The notes beneath the pieces are model-generated. The model ran no database searches. It was not told the origin of the DNA and worked only from the letters and a program-made list of their open reading frames with translations. A DNA stretch of 64,000 nucleotides from Molossus alvarezi. Lineage: Eukaryota; Chordata; Mammalia; Chiroptera; Molossidae. The position numbers were made by a program, and so were the translations under genes. Shown here piece after piece: positions 51,386-64,000 of the stretch. Location: contig CM073889.1 in the NCBI GenBank assembly GCA_037176705.1, positions 107,091,890 through 107,155,889 on the forward strand, given 5' to 3'. Position 1 is the stretch's first letter, and the number at the start of each line of letters is the position of its first letter.

Positions 51386-52239
51386 TTTTAAAGGTTAGTT
51401 GGAATATGGAATCTTCAGTCTTAATGAACTTTTCATACTGTTACATTTAGTCCATCGGTGTATCTTGCACTTTAAGGGGTCTTTCACCCATGTGTGATTG
51501 TGTAGATTCTCTGTCCCTAAATGTCTGGGCAGAGAGAGAGTGATATATCAGAGAAATATCATGCTACTCTGATAAAGGGGTGCCCTAGGAGATGTGACGA
51601 GAGAGACACAAAGGAGGGACTTGGCACTTGTGCCCAGGAGGAGAAAGGAAACTTGGTGATGTTTTAGCTGAATTTTAAAAAGTGAATTGATGTTTATCAG
51701 GTAGAAATATCCTGACTCCAAAATCTAAGCTATTTCCATATGCAAAATTGGCTGTCATTGAATGAAATACTATATTAAATGCAATTGTGAATCTGACTGT
51801 TGAATCACTGATTACTTTGCCAAAATTATAGTGTGTATTACGTTTCATATGTCACTTCCAAGAATGAAGACATTCTCAAACAATCTATGCATAGATCTAA
51901 GTAATATATTTAATGGCTCAACTACTTGGGCTTCTTAGTAGAAATAAATGAAACAGTAGTAGTAGTAAGGAGTAACTTAAGTTAAAGGACTTAGAATATA
52001 AATTTCTCTAATGTACTATAAATGGATAAATCAGTGAATTTTTGGTAGGAAAATGCGAAATCTACTGAATTTAAGTGGTAGTGACATTGAAATTTAAAGT
52101 ATTTTATATGGTTTTGCTACATTTAACTGTTATTTTCCAGTTGACTTTTGTTGGGAACCTCTCAGTATGATTTTACATAGAAAATGTACTTTACATTAAA
52201 ACACTTTTATTCACTTGTGTCCTCTGAATATAATTGTTG

Positions 52240-52640
52240 CTTACCAATAGTTGGTTACATTGAGATAGTAGAACTGTGGAATACCATACAGCCATTAAAA
52301 AGATTGAGGTCAATCCATTTCTAATGACATGAAAATATATCAGAGAGAAATTTAAAGAGAACCTAGCAAACTTTCAGAAGACTATGTTAAATAAAATCAT
52401 TTTGAAGAAGAATACTATATGTAAGTGTTGATATTTATGCATGTACTTGTATTCATATAAAGAGAGGGGAAAACCCCAAAGTGTTTCTTATAGTTCAGGC
52501 GTAGTGAAGGAGATGAGTGGTAAAGAGTTATTTTCCTTTCTTAAGTGTTTATGTTTCTATATTCTTCGGATTTCTCTTTTACAATGGGTGTATATTTAAT
52601 TAATAAATATATAGTCAAATAATTCAAATAAAAACAATAA
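52240..52640 (+). mobile_element. Old L1M/L1ME-type 3' end
   Basis: It starts with GGAATACCATACAGCCATTA and AAAAAGATTGAGGTCAATCC, the codons and 3' UTR typical of old L1 tails. It ends near TTTCTATATTCTTCGGATTT in A/T-rich sequence. It is well diverged. Confidence 0.65.
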
Positions 52641-52789
52641 TGAAAAATAATCATTGGTAAAGCATTAAAGCTATAAATAACATGAATAGATACAAAAAAT
52701 TCAAGGTAAAATAAATATTTAAACTTTTGAACTGAATGGGGAAAAAAATCAGTCTAGACCAAAGAGAAGTCTGTTTTCAGAGATTGTTT

Positions 52790-53015
52790 TTTAAAAATAT
52801 GTTTGTATTGATTTTAAAAAGAGAGAGGAAAGGAGAGGGGGGGAGAGAAAGAGAAACATCAGTGTGAGAGAGAAACATTGATTGGTTGCCTCCCATGTGT
52901 ACCCCGACTGGGGATCAAACCCACAACCTGTGCACGTGCCCTGACCGGAAATCAAACCAGCAACCTTTAGGTCTATGGGACGATGCTCAACCAACCGAAC
53001 CACACTGGCCAGGGC
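52790..53015 (-). mobile_element. Ves SINE, subfamily 2, older copy
   Basis: CAGAGATTGTTT (52778-52789) and CAGAGATAGTTT (53016-53027) flank it. The body is more diverged than in the other copies, but GGGGATCAAACCCACAACCT and CACACTGGCCAGGGC are clear. Confidence 0.92.
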
Positions 53016-53824
53016 CAGAGATAGTTTATCTTTTCTTAAACTTTGTTATTATGTAGACAGACTGATTGATTCTGCTTTTCAAGTGAAAAGCTGAATCAGC
53101 TCGGTTCACCCTAAATGGGCACTTAGAATCCAGTAAGGAAATGAACACTGTCTACGCTAGAGTAGTGCATGAGCTCATTTCTTAAAAAACTTCCTCTCAC
53201 CTGTGGTTTGTTCTTATCCCATGCGGTGGTAACAATAATGGGATGTAGAACAGCTTCTGCCCTAACTTCCAGGAAAATGCTAAATTGGGTATCATTTTGT
53301 AGTGTACTTTTTATAATAAATAATTTTAGATATTATTCTTGTACTTCTGAATAGAAACTCCTCTAAAACCATTTTCCTACTCCTAAAAACTCCCCGAAGA
53401 TTGCTGTCTTTCAATATTAAAATCATATTGAAAAAATAAACCCCCAAATCCTCCAGGAGTATTTTATTTCACTGTATTACAGAAAGAATATGTACTTTTC
53501 AGACTGTTTGAAATGATAGAGTTCCAAGCCAAATCCCAGGCTCTTTGTATTAGCAGCTTTAAGGTGAAACTAAAATAATTTGCAGTTGTTAGGTTACATT
53601 CACAAATCACGAGTATTTAAGAAACAAGCAAGTTTAAAATATTTGGGGACATTCATTTTCTTTATTTATTAGCATGCTATTAGTTAGCACTTATTTGCCC
53701 TAGTGAAATAGCCAATTAACTACATTTTATTTATTTCTTCGAGCATATATATTCAGAGGTGCAAATGATAATGACGGACATGACGGTGTTACACTAGTTA
53801 TTAAAGTTTGCATGGACTTGCCCT

Positions 53825-54010
53825 AGAAAGTGCTTATTGTGTGCCAGGCACTGCTGTAAGTACTTTACATGGATTAGCTCATTTCATCCTCACAACGTCC
53901 TAAATAGGTACTATTGCTCTCATTTTACAGGTGAGGAAAAGGAATAGGCAAGTTAAATAATTTGCCCGAGGTGACACAGTAAGTGGCAGAGCCAGGCAAC
54001 CAGAGACCCT
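53825..54010 (-). repeat. MIR SINE, well preserved
   Basis: GTGTGCCAGGCACTGCTGTA, CATTTCATCCTCACAACGTC, CATTTTACAGGTGAGGAAAA and GGTGACACAGTAAGTGGCAG give nearly the whole MIR in reverse. It is the clearest MIR in the window. Confidence 0.85.
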
Positions 54011-54984
54011 CCACATGCATGATGTTTTCCTTTGCAGAACTGCTGCTGCCTGTGTAGCCTTGAAGTGTTTCTAATTCTCCTACAAACACCCCAGCTACAG
54101 GGGGCCGAGAGCAAGTTATTTTTTAGAAGGAAAGTAAGTCACCTATTAAATACTCACAAGTGTTATTCAGGAAATCTCCGAATGGGAAGCATGAGTCGGA
54201 TGGCACTCGCTGGTTCTTCCCCACCCCAGTATGAGAGATCATTCCAGTTCGCCTTTGAACTGGCGCCTTCCACTGGGACAAAGCACTTTTAGAAAACATT
54301 TCCCCACCCTCTGCTGTTAACACCCCCAAAACTAGTCTCACTCCCCTTGAGCTGATGCCGTTGCCAGAGCTCCCTGCATGTCTCCCGATCGCAAATGCAC
54401 GAGCAGCACAGAGGCCTGAAGTTCCGGTGGGTGGGTGTGAACGTGTCTCCAAAGAGCCCCCTCCATTGTCGCTGTAGCGGCTGAGGCTGTCCGCCAACGA
54501 GCACCTGCTGCTGATATTCCAGGCCCTGGCCCCTCGCAGAGTGGCCCCTCTGAAGAGCTCCTCGGCTCTCACGCGGCCCATTAGGCTGGGCTGGGTATCG
54601 GCACTGGTGCCTTCTTGGGTCAGAGTGACCTGCACACCGCCCCGCCACAGAGGCCTGCCATTCTTCCCCGCAGGACGGGCGTGCCTGTGTTTCAGGCACA
54701 GGTCTTGTCCACGGGCTATTGGGGACACGTCACGGACACTGAGGAGCTCACTCCTCACCCCGTGTGCACAGTGAATAAAGGGATGCATTGTGTTGATTAA
54801 ATTTGAAGTTATTTTGGTTATTTTAATAAACCTGAATGCATATCCTCCAGAGTATAACCAAATGAATCAATCTAAGAAGTTATTTCATGCAAATTCAGAC
54901 AAAAATGTGATTCCATTTTTTTCCTGAACTGGCAAAAAAAAAAAGGGTGGAAAGTTTGATAATACCAAGTGACGGTGCTCTTAC

Positions 54985-55395
54985 TTTTAGTGGGAACTGA
55001 AGGTAATTTGGCATTGCCTATCAAAATTTAAAAGGTGTGTATGTTTTCATTCAGAATCTTACTTTGGAGAATTTATCCTATAAAAATACTCCCTAGGTAG
55101 ATAAAGATCCATGTATAATATAAGTTAAATGTCTGTCAGGAAGGGAATAGAGAATAATGGGGTCATGTGTATACTGACATGGGAAGGTGTTCCAGAAAGT
55201 ACTGAGGGGAGCAAAGTAAGTTGCAGAATAGTATTTGTAATATCATACCTTTTTTGAAATAAAAATTAGAAAATGCTCAAAATTAGGAAATGCTCTAGAA
55301 AGGTCCACCATTCCTAACAGAAGTTAACCCTTGGTGAGGGAGGGGGTGTGAGTGGTAAAACTTACTTTTTATTATACCTTTTTAACAAAAAGAAT
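54985..55395 (+). mobile_element. Old L1M/L1ME-type 3' end, second copy
   Basis: It has the same general pattern as the copy at 52.2 kb: GAATTTATCCTATAAAAATA, GGAATAGAGAATAATGGGGT, GAGGGAGGGGGTGTGAGTGG and a closing TTTTTATTATACC. Clear boundaries are not visible. Confidence 0.6.
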
Positions 55396-55630
55396 CAAAA
55401 GTTTGTGAACCATTTGAAATCAACATCAAGAAATTCTAAAATCAACTCAATAAGAATTGCTTCTAATAGTTACTTAAGAAAATACTTACCATGTATGTAG
55501 GACAGTGCCTAATAGACATACAGTCAGTAAACATGAGCTGCAAGTAGTTATGTTTAGTCAACTGCGAATAGTTATAAATTGTAAGTAGTCATATTTCATA
55601 CACTCTGTTCCAGATGCCCTTAGATCTTAT

Positions 55631-55850
55631 CAGTGGTTCTCAACCTGTGGGTCGCTACCCCTTTGGGGGTCAAATGACCCTTTCACAGGGGTCGCCTAAG
55701 ACCATTGGAAAACACATATTTCCGATGGTCTTAGGAACCGAGAGCCTGCTCCTCTGTCTCCAGGGGGTCCACCCACATGCAGATACGCCCACATACAACA
55801 TGAGGACCTGTATTAAAGGGTTGTGGCATTAGGAAGGTTGCGAACCACTG
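55631..55850. mobile_element. hAT MITE, second copy of the same family
   Basis: It begins CAGTGGTTCTCAACCTG and ends GGTTGCGAACCACTG, the same terminal repeats as the copy at 12.6 kb. The left half matches that copy (CAGGGGTCGCCTAAGACCAT). The middle differs and contains a small palindrome (CCTAAGACCAT and ATGGTCTTAGG about 20 bp apart). No clean 8-bp duplication is visible. Confidence 0.8.
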
Positions 55851-58800
55851 TTTTAGATGGTTTCACATTAAGCTGGAGATTAATTTTGGATTAGTTGAAG
55901 AATATTTCTTGTTGCATTCTAATGCTGTAGGATATGCTGCACAGCAGTAACTCGCCGCCCCGAGACCATTGCAGATGACCAAAGTCACAGCTAAGAAAGT
56001 GATTTTGCAGATTTCTTTCTCCCAAATCATGTTTCTGCTGAGAGCCGCGTGTTTCCTTTTACTGGGTTTTTCCTAAATAACTTAAATTTCACACAGCTTT
56101 TTTCTTATTTGAGGGCCATTTTTGATAAGGATTTAAAAGGTCACCAATGTAAGAGAGACTACATAGTGCAAAGTGGCGCAGAGGCTCAGGTATCGGGTGC
56201 TCGGCAGACTCTCAGGCAGTGATTTGCTCGGGGACCCTGCACCAGAGCGGACTCGGCTCATGTTTCTGCTCCACATCGCGAACCACCCCACTGCGAGCTG
56301 CTTCCGGGCCGTGCAAGTCACAGATACGGCTTTGGAGAAATGGAATAACCTCTGGTGGTGCTTAATAATGATTGATAAGTGAATATTTATTTTAATTATG
56401 TTTTGTATGATACTATCATGTTCATTAACATGTATGTGTGGTGGTACAAATATCTGGCAAATTATTAGAATGATTTTTATTCCCAGGACCACATTGATAC
56501 CAAAAATATATACTTTATTGTATAGATCGTTATTTAGACTATATTTGCTTTTTTTGAGTTTCAGCCCAAGCAATGTTTTCTAGTTCCCTAAATGGGATTA
56601 GCTCATTTCCACTTTGCAGCGGCCGGTCTCAGTGCTGACGTACCCAGGCTTCAGAGGCCTGGGCAGATAATGTCGGGTAAATCTGAAATGGTTCGTCTCC
56701 TTTTAGAAGGGCCACAGGGAAGTTCTTGATTTCTGCCTAACAGTTTTGGACGGTTTTGTTTTCTTTTCTTTGTTGTTCATCTTAACTATTCACTGGTCTT
56801 AGAATTGGATATGCCTATACACTAGTCATTGTAAGATAAGTGTAGTATTTTGAATTAAACTTTACTGCAGTGTCCTGCCTACTTGGACTCTATTTATGTA
56901 TTCACATGTTCAACAAAAGAGAAAGTCTCTGTGGAGGGAAACAAGCAGTAAATAAAGTATTGTTTACGATCTCAGAGATGATAAGCACTTTCATCAAGAA
57001 GAAACGGGATGTTGGACTAGAGTAACAGGAAGGGCTGCTGTACTAGTAGGATGGTCCCACAGGCGCCTTCTATCAAGGTACCTGGGAGCAGAGACCTGTG
57101 TGCAGTGAGGGCCTGAGCCACAGAGAGGTGGGGAAGATGGGATTTCCGAGCAGAAGGAGCAACTAGTGTTCAGGAGCCAGCGTGGGAACACTGTTGGCAG
57201 AGTCAGGAGGATACGCGATCAAGGAGACCAGAGCAGAGTGAGCAAAGGGGGAGGGGCCTCTGAGAAGCACCAGGGCCTCAGCCTGCAGGGTCCTGAAGGA
57301 CTGTCCTGAGCGTGAGAGAGGTGAGCTGATTTTTGGTTGAAAAGGATCACTATGCAATCATGAAAATGTGGAGGTCAGTGACATTAACATTTCTGCATGA
57401 AGACCACCCCGGCTCCAGCAAAAAGCCATTTTATGACATTACTCAATTCCACTTCATTCTTCTTTCATATACAAGAGGGGTGATGTTCTCTCTGAATTAA
57501 CAGTTTACTTGTGGTGGACTGAGCAGAAGAGAAGAACCATTGTTCTGAAGTGAGTACAACAAAAGGATTCTTGCCAGGCTGTTGCCCAAGAAATGCTGCC
57601 CAAGTTATCAATGCAGCAAATTGGAGCCTGGGATACCATTTCCAGAAGGCTCAGCACACATGAACCCTTGCTCTGAACATCCCTCCCCAGTGTTGGAGGA
57701 ATTCAAGACTCTCCTGTAGGATCAGGTCAAGACTAGAATAGTCTTTACAACTGTAATGGATCCTCCTCTTCCATCCTGTGATAACTTGGGGAGTGGGGGC
57801 AAGGACTGCATATCTCACCATCCTTGACCGTGACAGCCCCCTAATGGAGAACAGTAGTCTAGGGATATGGTGGGCTCTGGGAACGCTCATCAGAGATAGG
57901 CTCGCTGCAGCCGGTCTCCAGAGTGGGCACTTGTGAAGTGACTGCATCTATAAAATGGACTTACTCTGTTTTGTTAAAAGAGACATTATTAAAGAAATAA
58001 ACAATTTAATAAGAAATCCAACGATGGAAACATGCCATATGACCGTCCCTGTTCAGAATTCTTTAAGAAACTGTTCAGAAGTATTAGTCTAGTAGTGAAT
58101 TGCCAAGAGTGAAAATGCAGACCTGTGATCCAGGCTCCTTTCAGGCAGACTCAAGATTTGATACCAACAATAGATTTGATCTCTTTTTCCCCCAAATAAT
58201 GGTGTTTACCGGTGATATAGAAGGACGAGCTAGACATCAGAGCACAGATAATGGTCAATGTAATGAAAACTTTTGAGATACTAGTTTAACTAAGTAAAAT
58301 TTTGTCAACATAAATATATTTTATCAGTGGTTGTTGTGAAGAGGATTATTTCGAGAGGTAATTATATTCACATTTTGCAAAAGGAATTTTGGCAAGATAT
58401 CTGGCACAGCTGTGCAAAGCTTAATAACAGATGTTTTAAAAATGACTCTGGAGACTTCATTTTCCTGTGGCTACTAAGCTTCATGGCATAAATATCTGTG
58501 AAAACAGTCGTTAGACGTTCTGCTCCATGTTACTCTAAGGATATAAATTGAGTGACCTTGAGTGTGTATGCACACACATGTAGATGTAGGCGTAGATACA
58601 GACATGTAGTGAAGCCCAATGCTTAGACCACTGTAATTATTGAAAAGCAACATAGTAAACCTTTTATGAACGCAATCATTTTTATTTCTGAGTATAAGAA
58701 CATTAGATTTTAAATGCTGATTCTTCTCAACTGAGGTAGAAATGATGCTTTAACAGGAAAAACTTTGGGAAATGAATGTTTGACTCACAACTTAATGGGG

Positions 58801-59805
58801 GGGGGCTTACTGTGTCAGGAGCCCTCGGTACCCTTCCTTCCCTCAAACCCACATACAGGAGGACACCCCACAGCTGCTCCCGCAGAATCCGCAGGGCTGG
58901 AGCGGAGCGTCAGTCTTCCCCTACAGCCAGAGGAGGTGCCTCAGTGCACGAGGCTTAGTGCTAGGACAAAGTATTGTTGAATCCGTCACTCAGTAGTAAG
59001 CAACAAACAGAGCATTCAAAAACTTACTAGTTTTCCAGATTTACGAAATATGTAGGAATAACGTCTAATAATACCAGAATGGCTTTGCCACAACGTCCCT
59101 GGTTTCAAAATGCTCCCATTCAAACATCTCGCCTGCGTCTCTCAGCCTCCCTTACCAGAATTTCAGAATGCGCCTCATGGCCCGGGCGTGCTTTGCTCTG
59201 TATCAGCCTCTAGAAAGCACTGGAGGATGGTATCTCTTTTCTGTCGTGTTTTACTTCTCCATTGCATGTTTCAGAAAATAACAACAGAAAAGTTACCAAC
59301 GTTTTCTGGTAGTATGGAGGCAAAGATAAAAAAGGCAAGGAGTGTGTAGAAGTCATTCAATAGCCTTATAAATATTTAGGGTAGGCTGCATGTTCATCTG
59401 GGCAGCTCACACTGAGACAGTAGGCCTGGATAGTGGGAAGAACTCTTTGGGGATATAAAATCATATCTTATTTACACTTCTAATAGTTTTTCTTCTTACC
59501 TTCCCAGGCTCTTGCCACATAGCCTTGAAATCATTATGACAAAGCTTAGATCCAGAATTCAAATACTGAATCCAGTCACGAAAATGAATCTAGAAATAAA
59601 TAAATAAATAAAAATATATCAACCTCTTACAACCTTCGAATCATCCTCCCTAAATCCTGTTTTTATGCAGTGCCCAATATGCTTATCTCTACTACCTGTA
59701 GTCACTACTGTCATTTAGAAGAACTGACAAGTGTGCAAAATCTAGGCAATGTGCCAGGTAGCTTTTTTGCTGGTGGGTAACTTCTTAATTTTATTCTAAA
59801 TTATT

Positions 59806-60029
59806 TATTAAAAAAAATTTGTTTTCCTTTATTGATTTTAGAGAGAGAGGAAGTGGGAGGGAGAGAGAGATAGAAACATTGATGAGAGAGAACATCAATT
59901 GGCCACCTCCTGCATGCCCCCCACAGGGGATTGGGCCCACAACCCGGACATGTGTCATGACCAGGGATTGAACTGGCAACTTCTTGGTGCATGGGTCAAT
60001 GCTCAACCACTGAGCCACACCGGCCGGAC
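59806..60029 (-). mobile_element. Ves SINE, subfamily 2, with target duplication
   Basis: An 18-bp direct repeat with one change, ATTTTATTCTAAATTATT and ATTTTATTCTGAATTATT, lies at 59788-59805 and 60030-60047. The head ends CACACCGGCCGGAC. It is about 500 bp upstream of exon E. Confidence 0.95.
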
Positions 60030-60454
60030 ATTTTATTCTGAATTATTGATGTGAACTTAAGCATAACATTTTTATATAATTTTAGCTTTTATATGATTAT
60101 TCTGCTAGAAAGTACATTTCACTCCTTAATAATATAATAAACGACAAGAACATAATTAGATGGAATACATTTCTGTTCAAATAGAAATATTTACATAATA
60201 GTCACTGTAACAAAACTGAGTTTTCATATTGTCTTGTATTTGACCCTTATCTCCTGGGTCAAAATTCAAGGGTGCTTGTTATTGTAAAGTTGTTTTCCAT
60301 TGAAAATAATTATTAACAGGCCTTAGTGGCATTCTGCATCACTTTTCTCTAGGTTGATTTTAAGAATGACTAAAATGAACCATTTTTTAAAAATCTCAAT
60401 GCAGTAACTACAAATATGCTTATTTTAGTATATACATATCCGAGCTAGCTTTAA

Positions 60455-60700
<246 letters not shown>

Positions 60701-61864
60701 TAGCACTTCACCAGCGGACATGCTGAGCTGCTGGAACATCATGGATAATGCTAAAGGGATCAATAGTTTAATGAAGGACTCAGAGCAGAGAGCCCACTGC
60801 CTTTACTCTGTGGGGTGAAGGGCTGCGGCAGATGAGCTCACGACAGCCCAGAGCAGGGGCCACTGCTCTGGGCGACACATCTCTGCCTCTTGAAGCCACG
60901 TTTTCTGATGTTAGTACTTATTTTTTCTGGGGAAAAAAAATGTTTGATGACACATTGCGATAGTTAATGGCTAAATAAAAATTTTCTGACTAGGTGAAGT
61001 GAGATATTTGGCAAAGTTTGAAAAAAGATCATAGCGTTTAGTGTGGGTCTGTGAAAAGGAAAGTGATGCTCTATTTGAAATAAGATCTTCCTTTATATAC
61101 TTTTATAGCTCTTTTAATGCTTATAATACTTTATGGAAAAGTCTTGATTTTGATCTTGATCTTGATCACTTGATTCTCAAAACGGACCTGTTGGGTAGAC
61201 ATGGCAAGTCTTGCCCCACTTTTGAGAGAAGTGTATCAGAGCACTGAGACTAAATCTCTTTATCCCAAAGTCACACTCTTAGTTAATGGCAAAACCAGGG
61301 CTAGTTTCTGCTGTGATCTTGGTGAATGTCTAGTGCTCATTGATAAAGTTGCAAGTCATGATTTCTTGTGTTTCATTGTAGCATTTATCGATGCTGATAT
61401 ATTCAACCATATTAGGAATTATATTGAACTGTATTGGATGGACATAACCAACTGTATAGGAATTTCCAGAAGAAATATGAAGAAATGTATAAAGATGGGG
61501 CTAAAATTTTGAACTGTTCCTTGAACTTACTAAGCAATGAACTCTCCAAAAGCTTCCCTGGCTGCTTCCCATGCAGTGGTTCTCACAGGCAACAGGCATT
61601 GGGGTGAAAGTTTCGGGGGTCAGACAGGTTTGGAGGGTGCCCTTTGAGCTTCTCCTCGCAGGCCTTGCCGAGTCTCTACCGTGTGGATGTGCACTGTGCC
61701 TGTCCGGGAGAGCACGGCTGGGCGCCGCTGGCGTGCCGACGTAACTGCTGAAGCCTGGTCGTGTTAAGACGTTAAATCCCCATTGGCGATCATATTTCTT
61801 TTCCTTGAACTCTCACTTTGAGCAGTGAAACCACTCTGAATACTTGCTTCAAAATTAAGTTACA

Positions 61865-62091
61865 CCTTGGCCAGGTGGCTCAGTTGGTTGGAGCATCGTC
61901 CCATACACAAAAAAGGTTGCGGGTTTGATTCCCAGTCAGGGCACATACCTCACTTGCAGGTTCAATCCCCGGTTGGGGTGCACATGGTAGGCAGCCGATC
62001 AGTGTTTCTCTCTCACATCAATGTCTCTCGCGCTCTCTCTTAAAAAAATTAAAAAATGAGTAAAAGCATATCCTCAGGTGAGGATTAAAAA
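61865..62091 (+). mobile_element. Ves-type SINE, older or intermediate subfamily
   Basis: The head CCTTGGCCAGGTGGCTCAGT and B box GGGTTTGATTCCCAGTCAGG resemble subfamily 2. The tail ATATCCTCAGGTGAGGATT belongs to subfamily 1. AAAATTAAGTT flanks both ends. It looks like a separate, older lineage. Confidence 0.9.
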
Positions 62092-63479
62092 AAAATTAAG
62101 TTGCATGTTGTTTATAATATCCTCTCCTAAGAGAGATCGATTCTTGAAATAGCATTTTTAGAATTTCTTTTGGTAAGACAGTTTTTAAGAATTGAAGTAT
62201 ATCATTACTAGCAGACTTGAGAGAAATAAACCACACAAGCAACATCTACAAGGTACAGAAAAAGATGTAGAACAAGGGACCTTTTCAAGCTTCTTTAACA
62301 TCAGAGTATGGAAATCATAGAGGACCCTTCGTTATTGGACAGGACGTGGTCTCCAGCAGGGAGGAAGTGAGGCCTGGGAGCAGGGGGGTTTGAGGAGCAA
62401 CTAAGAATTAATTAGACAGTACTAGACTGTCCTAAACTGTGCATTTCTTCAGTTTTCTTTCTCCTAAGTGATCTCAGTGAAGATCTCAGTGAAATGTAAA
62501 AAACATGAGTCATTTGAATATTGTATTCTTTTTGAGTTACTTGAGATGCACATATCAATCAGACATTCTTTGTTAACAGTAATTCATAATGCTATTAATA
62601 TGCCATTTTATTTTCTGATCATTTGGACATTTTAGTGTACCCATTATTTTTTTTCTACCTCAGCTTCTTGATTTCGATACCCAGAGTTATTGTTAGTGTT
62701 ATATGACTGACAGTCTTTACCCACCAGTTCTGTATCAAACTGAAGGTTACCCTTTTCTCTCATTATTCAGAACCTGGAAACAAAGCAAATCTCTGAATTC
62801 AATCTTAGCTACTTTGGTCAGTTACATCCAGTGACAGTAGCTCCTAAGTGACAGTGATTCTCAATTCTTTTATGGTTCTCACTTATTTCGACTACGTGAG
62901 GTAACACTTGAACCAAAATACACAAGTGTAGTTGGCATGTTTAGAAATGATGTTTTAGAGGTGAATCAAGGGACTAGGGATTTTGGACTAGGAATGCATT
63001 TCTTTAATTATTCATTGGACTCAGTTAACAGAGTATTTTGCCTAGCATGAGCTAAAGCGTAGAGATATGCCATAAAAATGTAGAAGATAAACTCATTGCA
63101 CTTTACGGGTATGTTTCCAATCAGGTGGAAAGATAAGGCATAACCACTTAAATGGGGGGGACACAGCTGCAGGGAAATTGGCTGTGGCCTGTGCGGAGGC
63201 CAGAGGCCGAGAGGATACCCACAGACCCAGGGGAAGCAGAAAATCCATGGCTAAGGGGCTGGAGGAAGGGTCAGATAGGTTCCCTGTTGTTATTCGATTG
63301 GTTGGTAGAGGGTAGAAGCGAACAATTAAGTCCCTTTCCCTTACCTTTTGACATGGGCCTCTCCCTTAAAAAAAATAATAATAATAATAATTTTCTTTTA
63401 ACTTATTCTTCCTAAACAAGAATAGGAGATTATGCAAAGCCACAGGATAAATACGCAGATCTGTCAAGAACATCAATTT

Positions 63480-63690
63480 GGCTTACATCGAGGGTTCTCA
63501 AACTGTTGCCTAGATCTGCCTGCTGCAGTAAGTAACGTCTTACTGGAATATAGCCACGGACTCACATAGGATTGTCCGTGTTGCCCACGCACTACGATGG
63601 CAGCATAGAGCTGTGTGACCAACAGAAGCCTAAAATATTAACAACATGGCCCTTTACAGCAAAAGTTTGCTGATCCTTGGCATGGATAAT
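63480..63690 (+). mobile_element. Old hAT-type repeat remnant
   Basis: Landmarks are TTACTGGAATATAGCCACGG near the middle and TGGCCCTTTACAGCAAAAGT followed by TTGCTGATCC at the end. They fit an old mammalian DNA repeat whose family name I cannot fix. The copy is diverged. Confidence 0.55.
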
Positions 63691-63774
63691 TGAGGAGGTA
63701 GAATTAACTAATTTAACTGAAAAGTGATTTACAACAGTATAGTGTAACATATTGGAGAAAAATCATTCGAAACG

Positions 63775-63985
63775 TGTGTGGCTTGAACTCCATCTTCACC
63801 ACTGATTAATTTTATAACCTTGGGCATGTTTCTTAACTTGAGCTGAAGTCTCCTTGCTATAAAATGGGGACAGAAAATGCACCTGCTATTGTGAGAAGTA
63901 AATAAGATAATTTATGTAAAATTCTTAGCACAGGGGCTGTCCAGTCTTTCATATTCAGTAGATGGTTGTTACTATCATATTAAAA
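63775..63985 (+). repeat. MIR SINE
   Basis: CACTGATTAATTTTATAACC, CTTGGGCATGTTTCTTAACT, TATAAAATGGGGACAG and ATTCTTAGCACAGGGGCTGT follow MIR in the plus direction. Confidence 0.8.
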
Positions 63986-64000
63986 TAAACTTGGAAGTAC

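Noticed and set aside
55623..55858. Eight-base target duplication for the second hAT copy
   Set aside because: GATCTTAT and TTTTAGAT do not match, so the ends are called from the inverted repeats only.

Overview
The window looks like mammalian nuclear DNA from a bat, probably Yangochiroptera. Two things point there. The first is at least sixteen tRNA-derived SINEs of the bat Ves type, in two subfamilies and both orientations. The second is a set of bat-like LINE-1 and half-LINE-1 (HAL1) insertions and small mariner and hAT DNA elements over a layer of old mammalian repeats (MIR, L2, L1M, Charlie). The family within bats cannot be settled from the sequence alone. No prokaryotic gene organisation, CRISPR array, rRNA gene or free-standing tRNA gene was seen.

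The only gene recognised is WDR7 (Rabconnectin-3 beta), on the + strand. Five consecutive internal exons are visible (27714-27900, 38777-38894, 41291-41440, 41988-42070, 60538-60637). They have consensus GT/AG sites, matching phases and an unbroken frame of about 212 codons. They encode the helical region before the C-terminal WD repeats and the first strands of those repeats. The upstream exons lie before base 1, so the first intron is at least 27.7 kb. The last exons lie beyond base 64000. Everything else is WDR7 intron.

Layout. 1-27713 is a long intron. It holds a nearly complete HAL1 with a perfect 14-bp target duplication (1768-3913), an endogenous retrovirus LTR (about 8239-8932), a hAT MITE inside an older L1M (12636-12858), a 5'-inverted L1 with a SINE inserted at its edge (14365-15596), a 38-bp minisatellite (21629-21815) and eight Ves SINEs. 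27901-38776 is an intron of mostly old repeats (L1M, MIR) with one mariner MITE further on in the next intron. 38895-42070 holds three closely spaced exons. 42071-60537 is an 18.5-kb intron with six SINEs, a mariner MITE, a second hAT MITE, a Charlie remnant and several GC-rich patches. 60638-64000 is the start of the next intron.

I found no convincing new gene system. The points most worth a second look are the HAL1 and its shared 3' end with L1, the nested L1/SINE site with three copies of one target sequence, the hAT and mariner MITEs, the minisatellite, inverted SINE pairs in the WDR7 pre-mRNA, and a TAAT-rich block that may be a conserved non-coding element.
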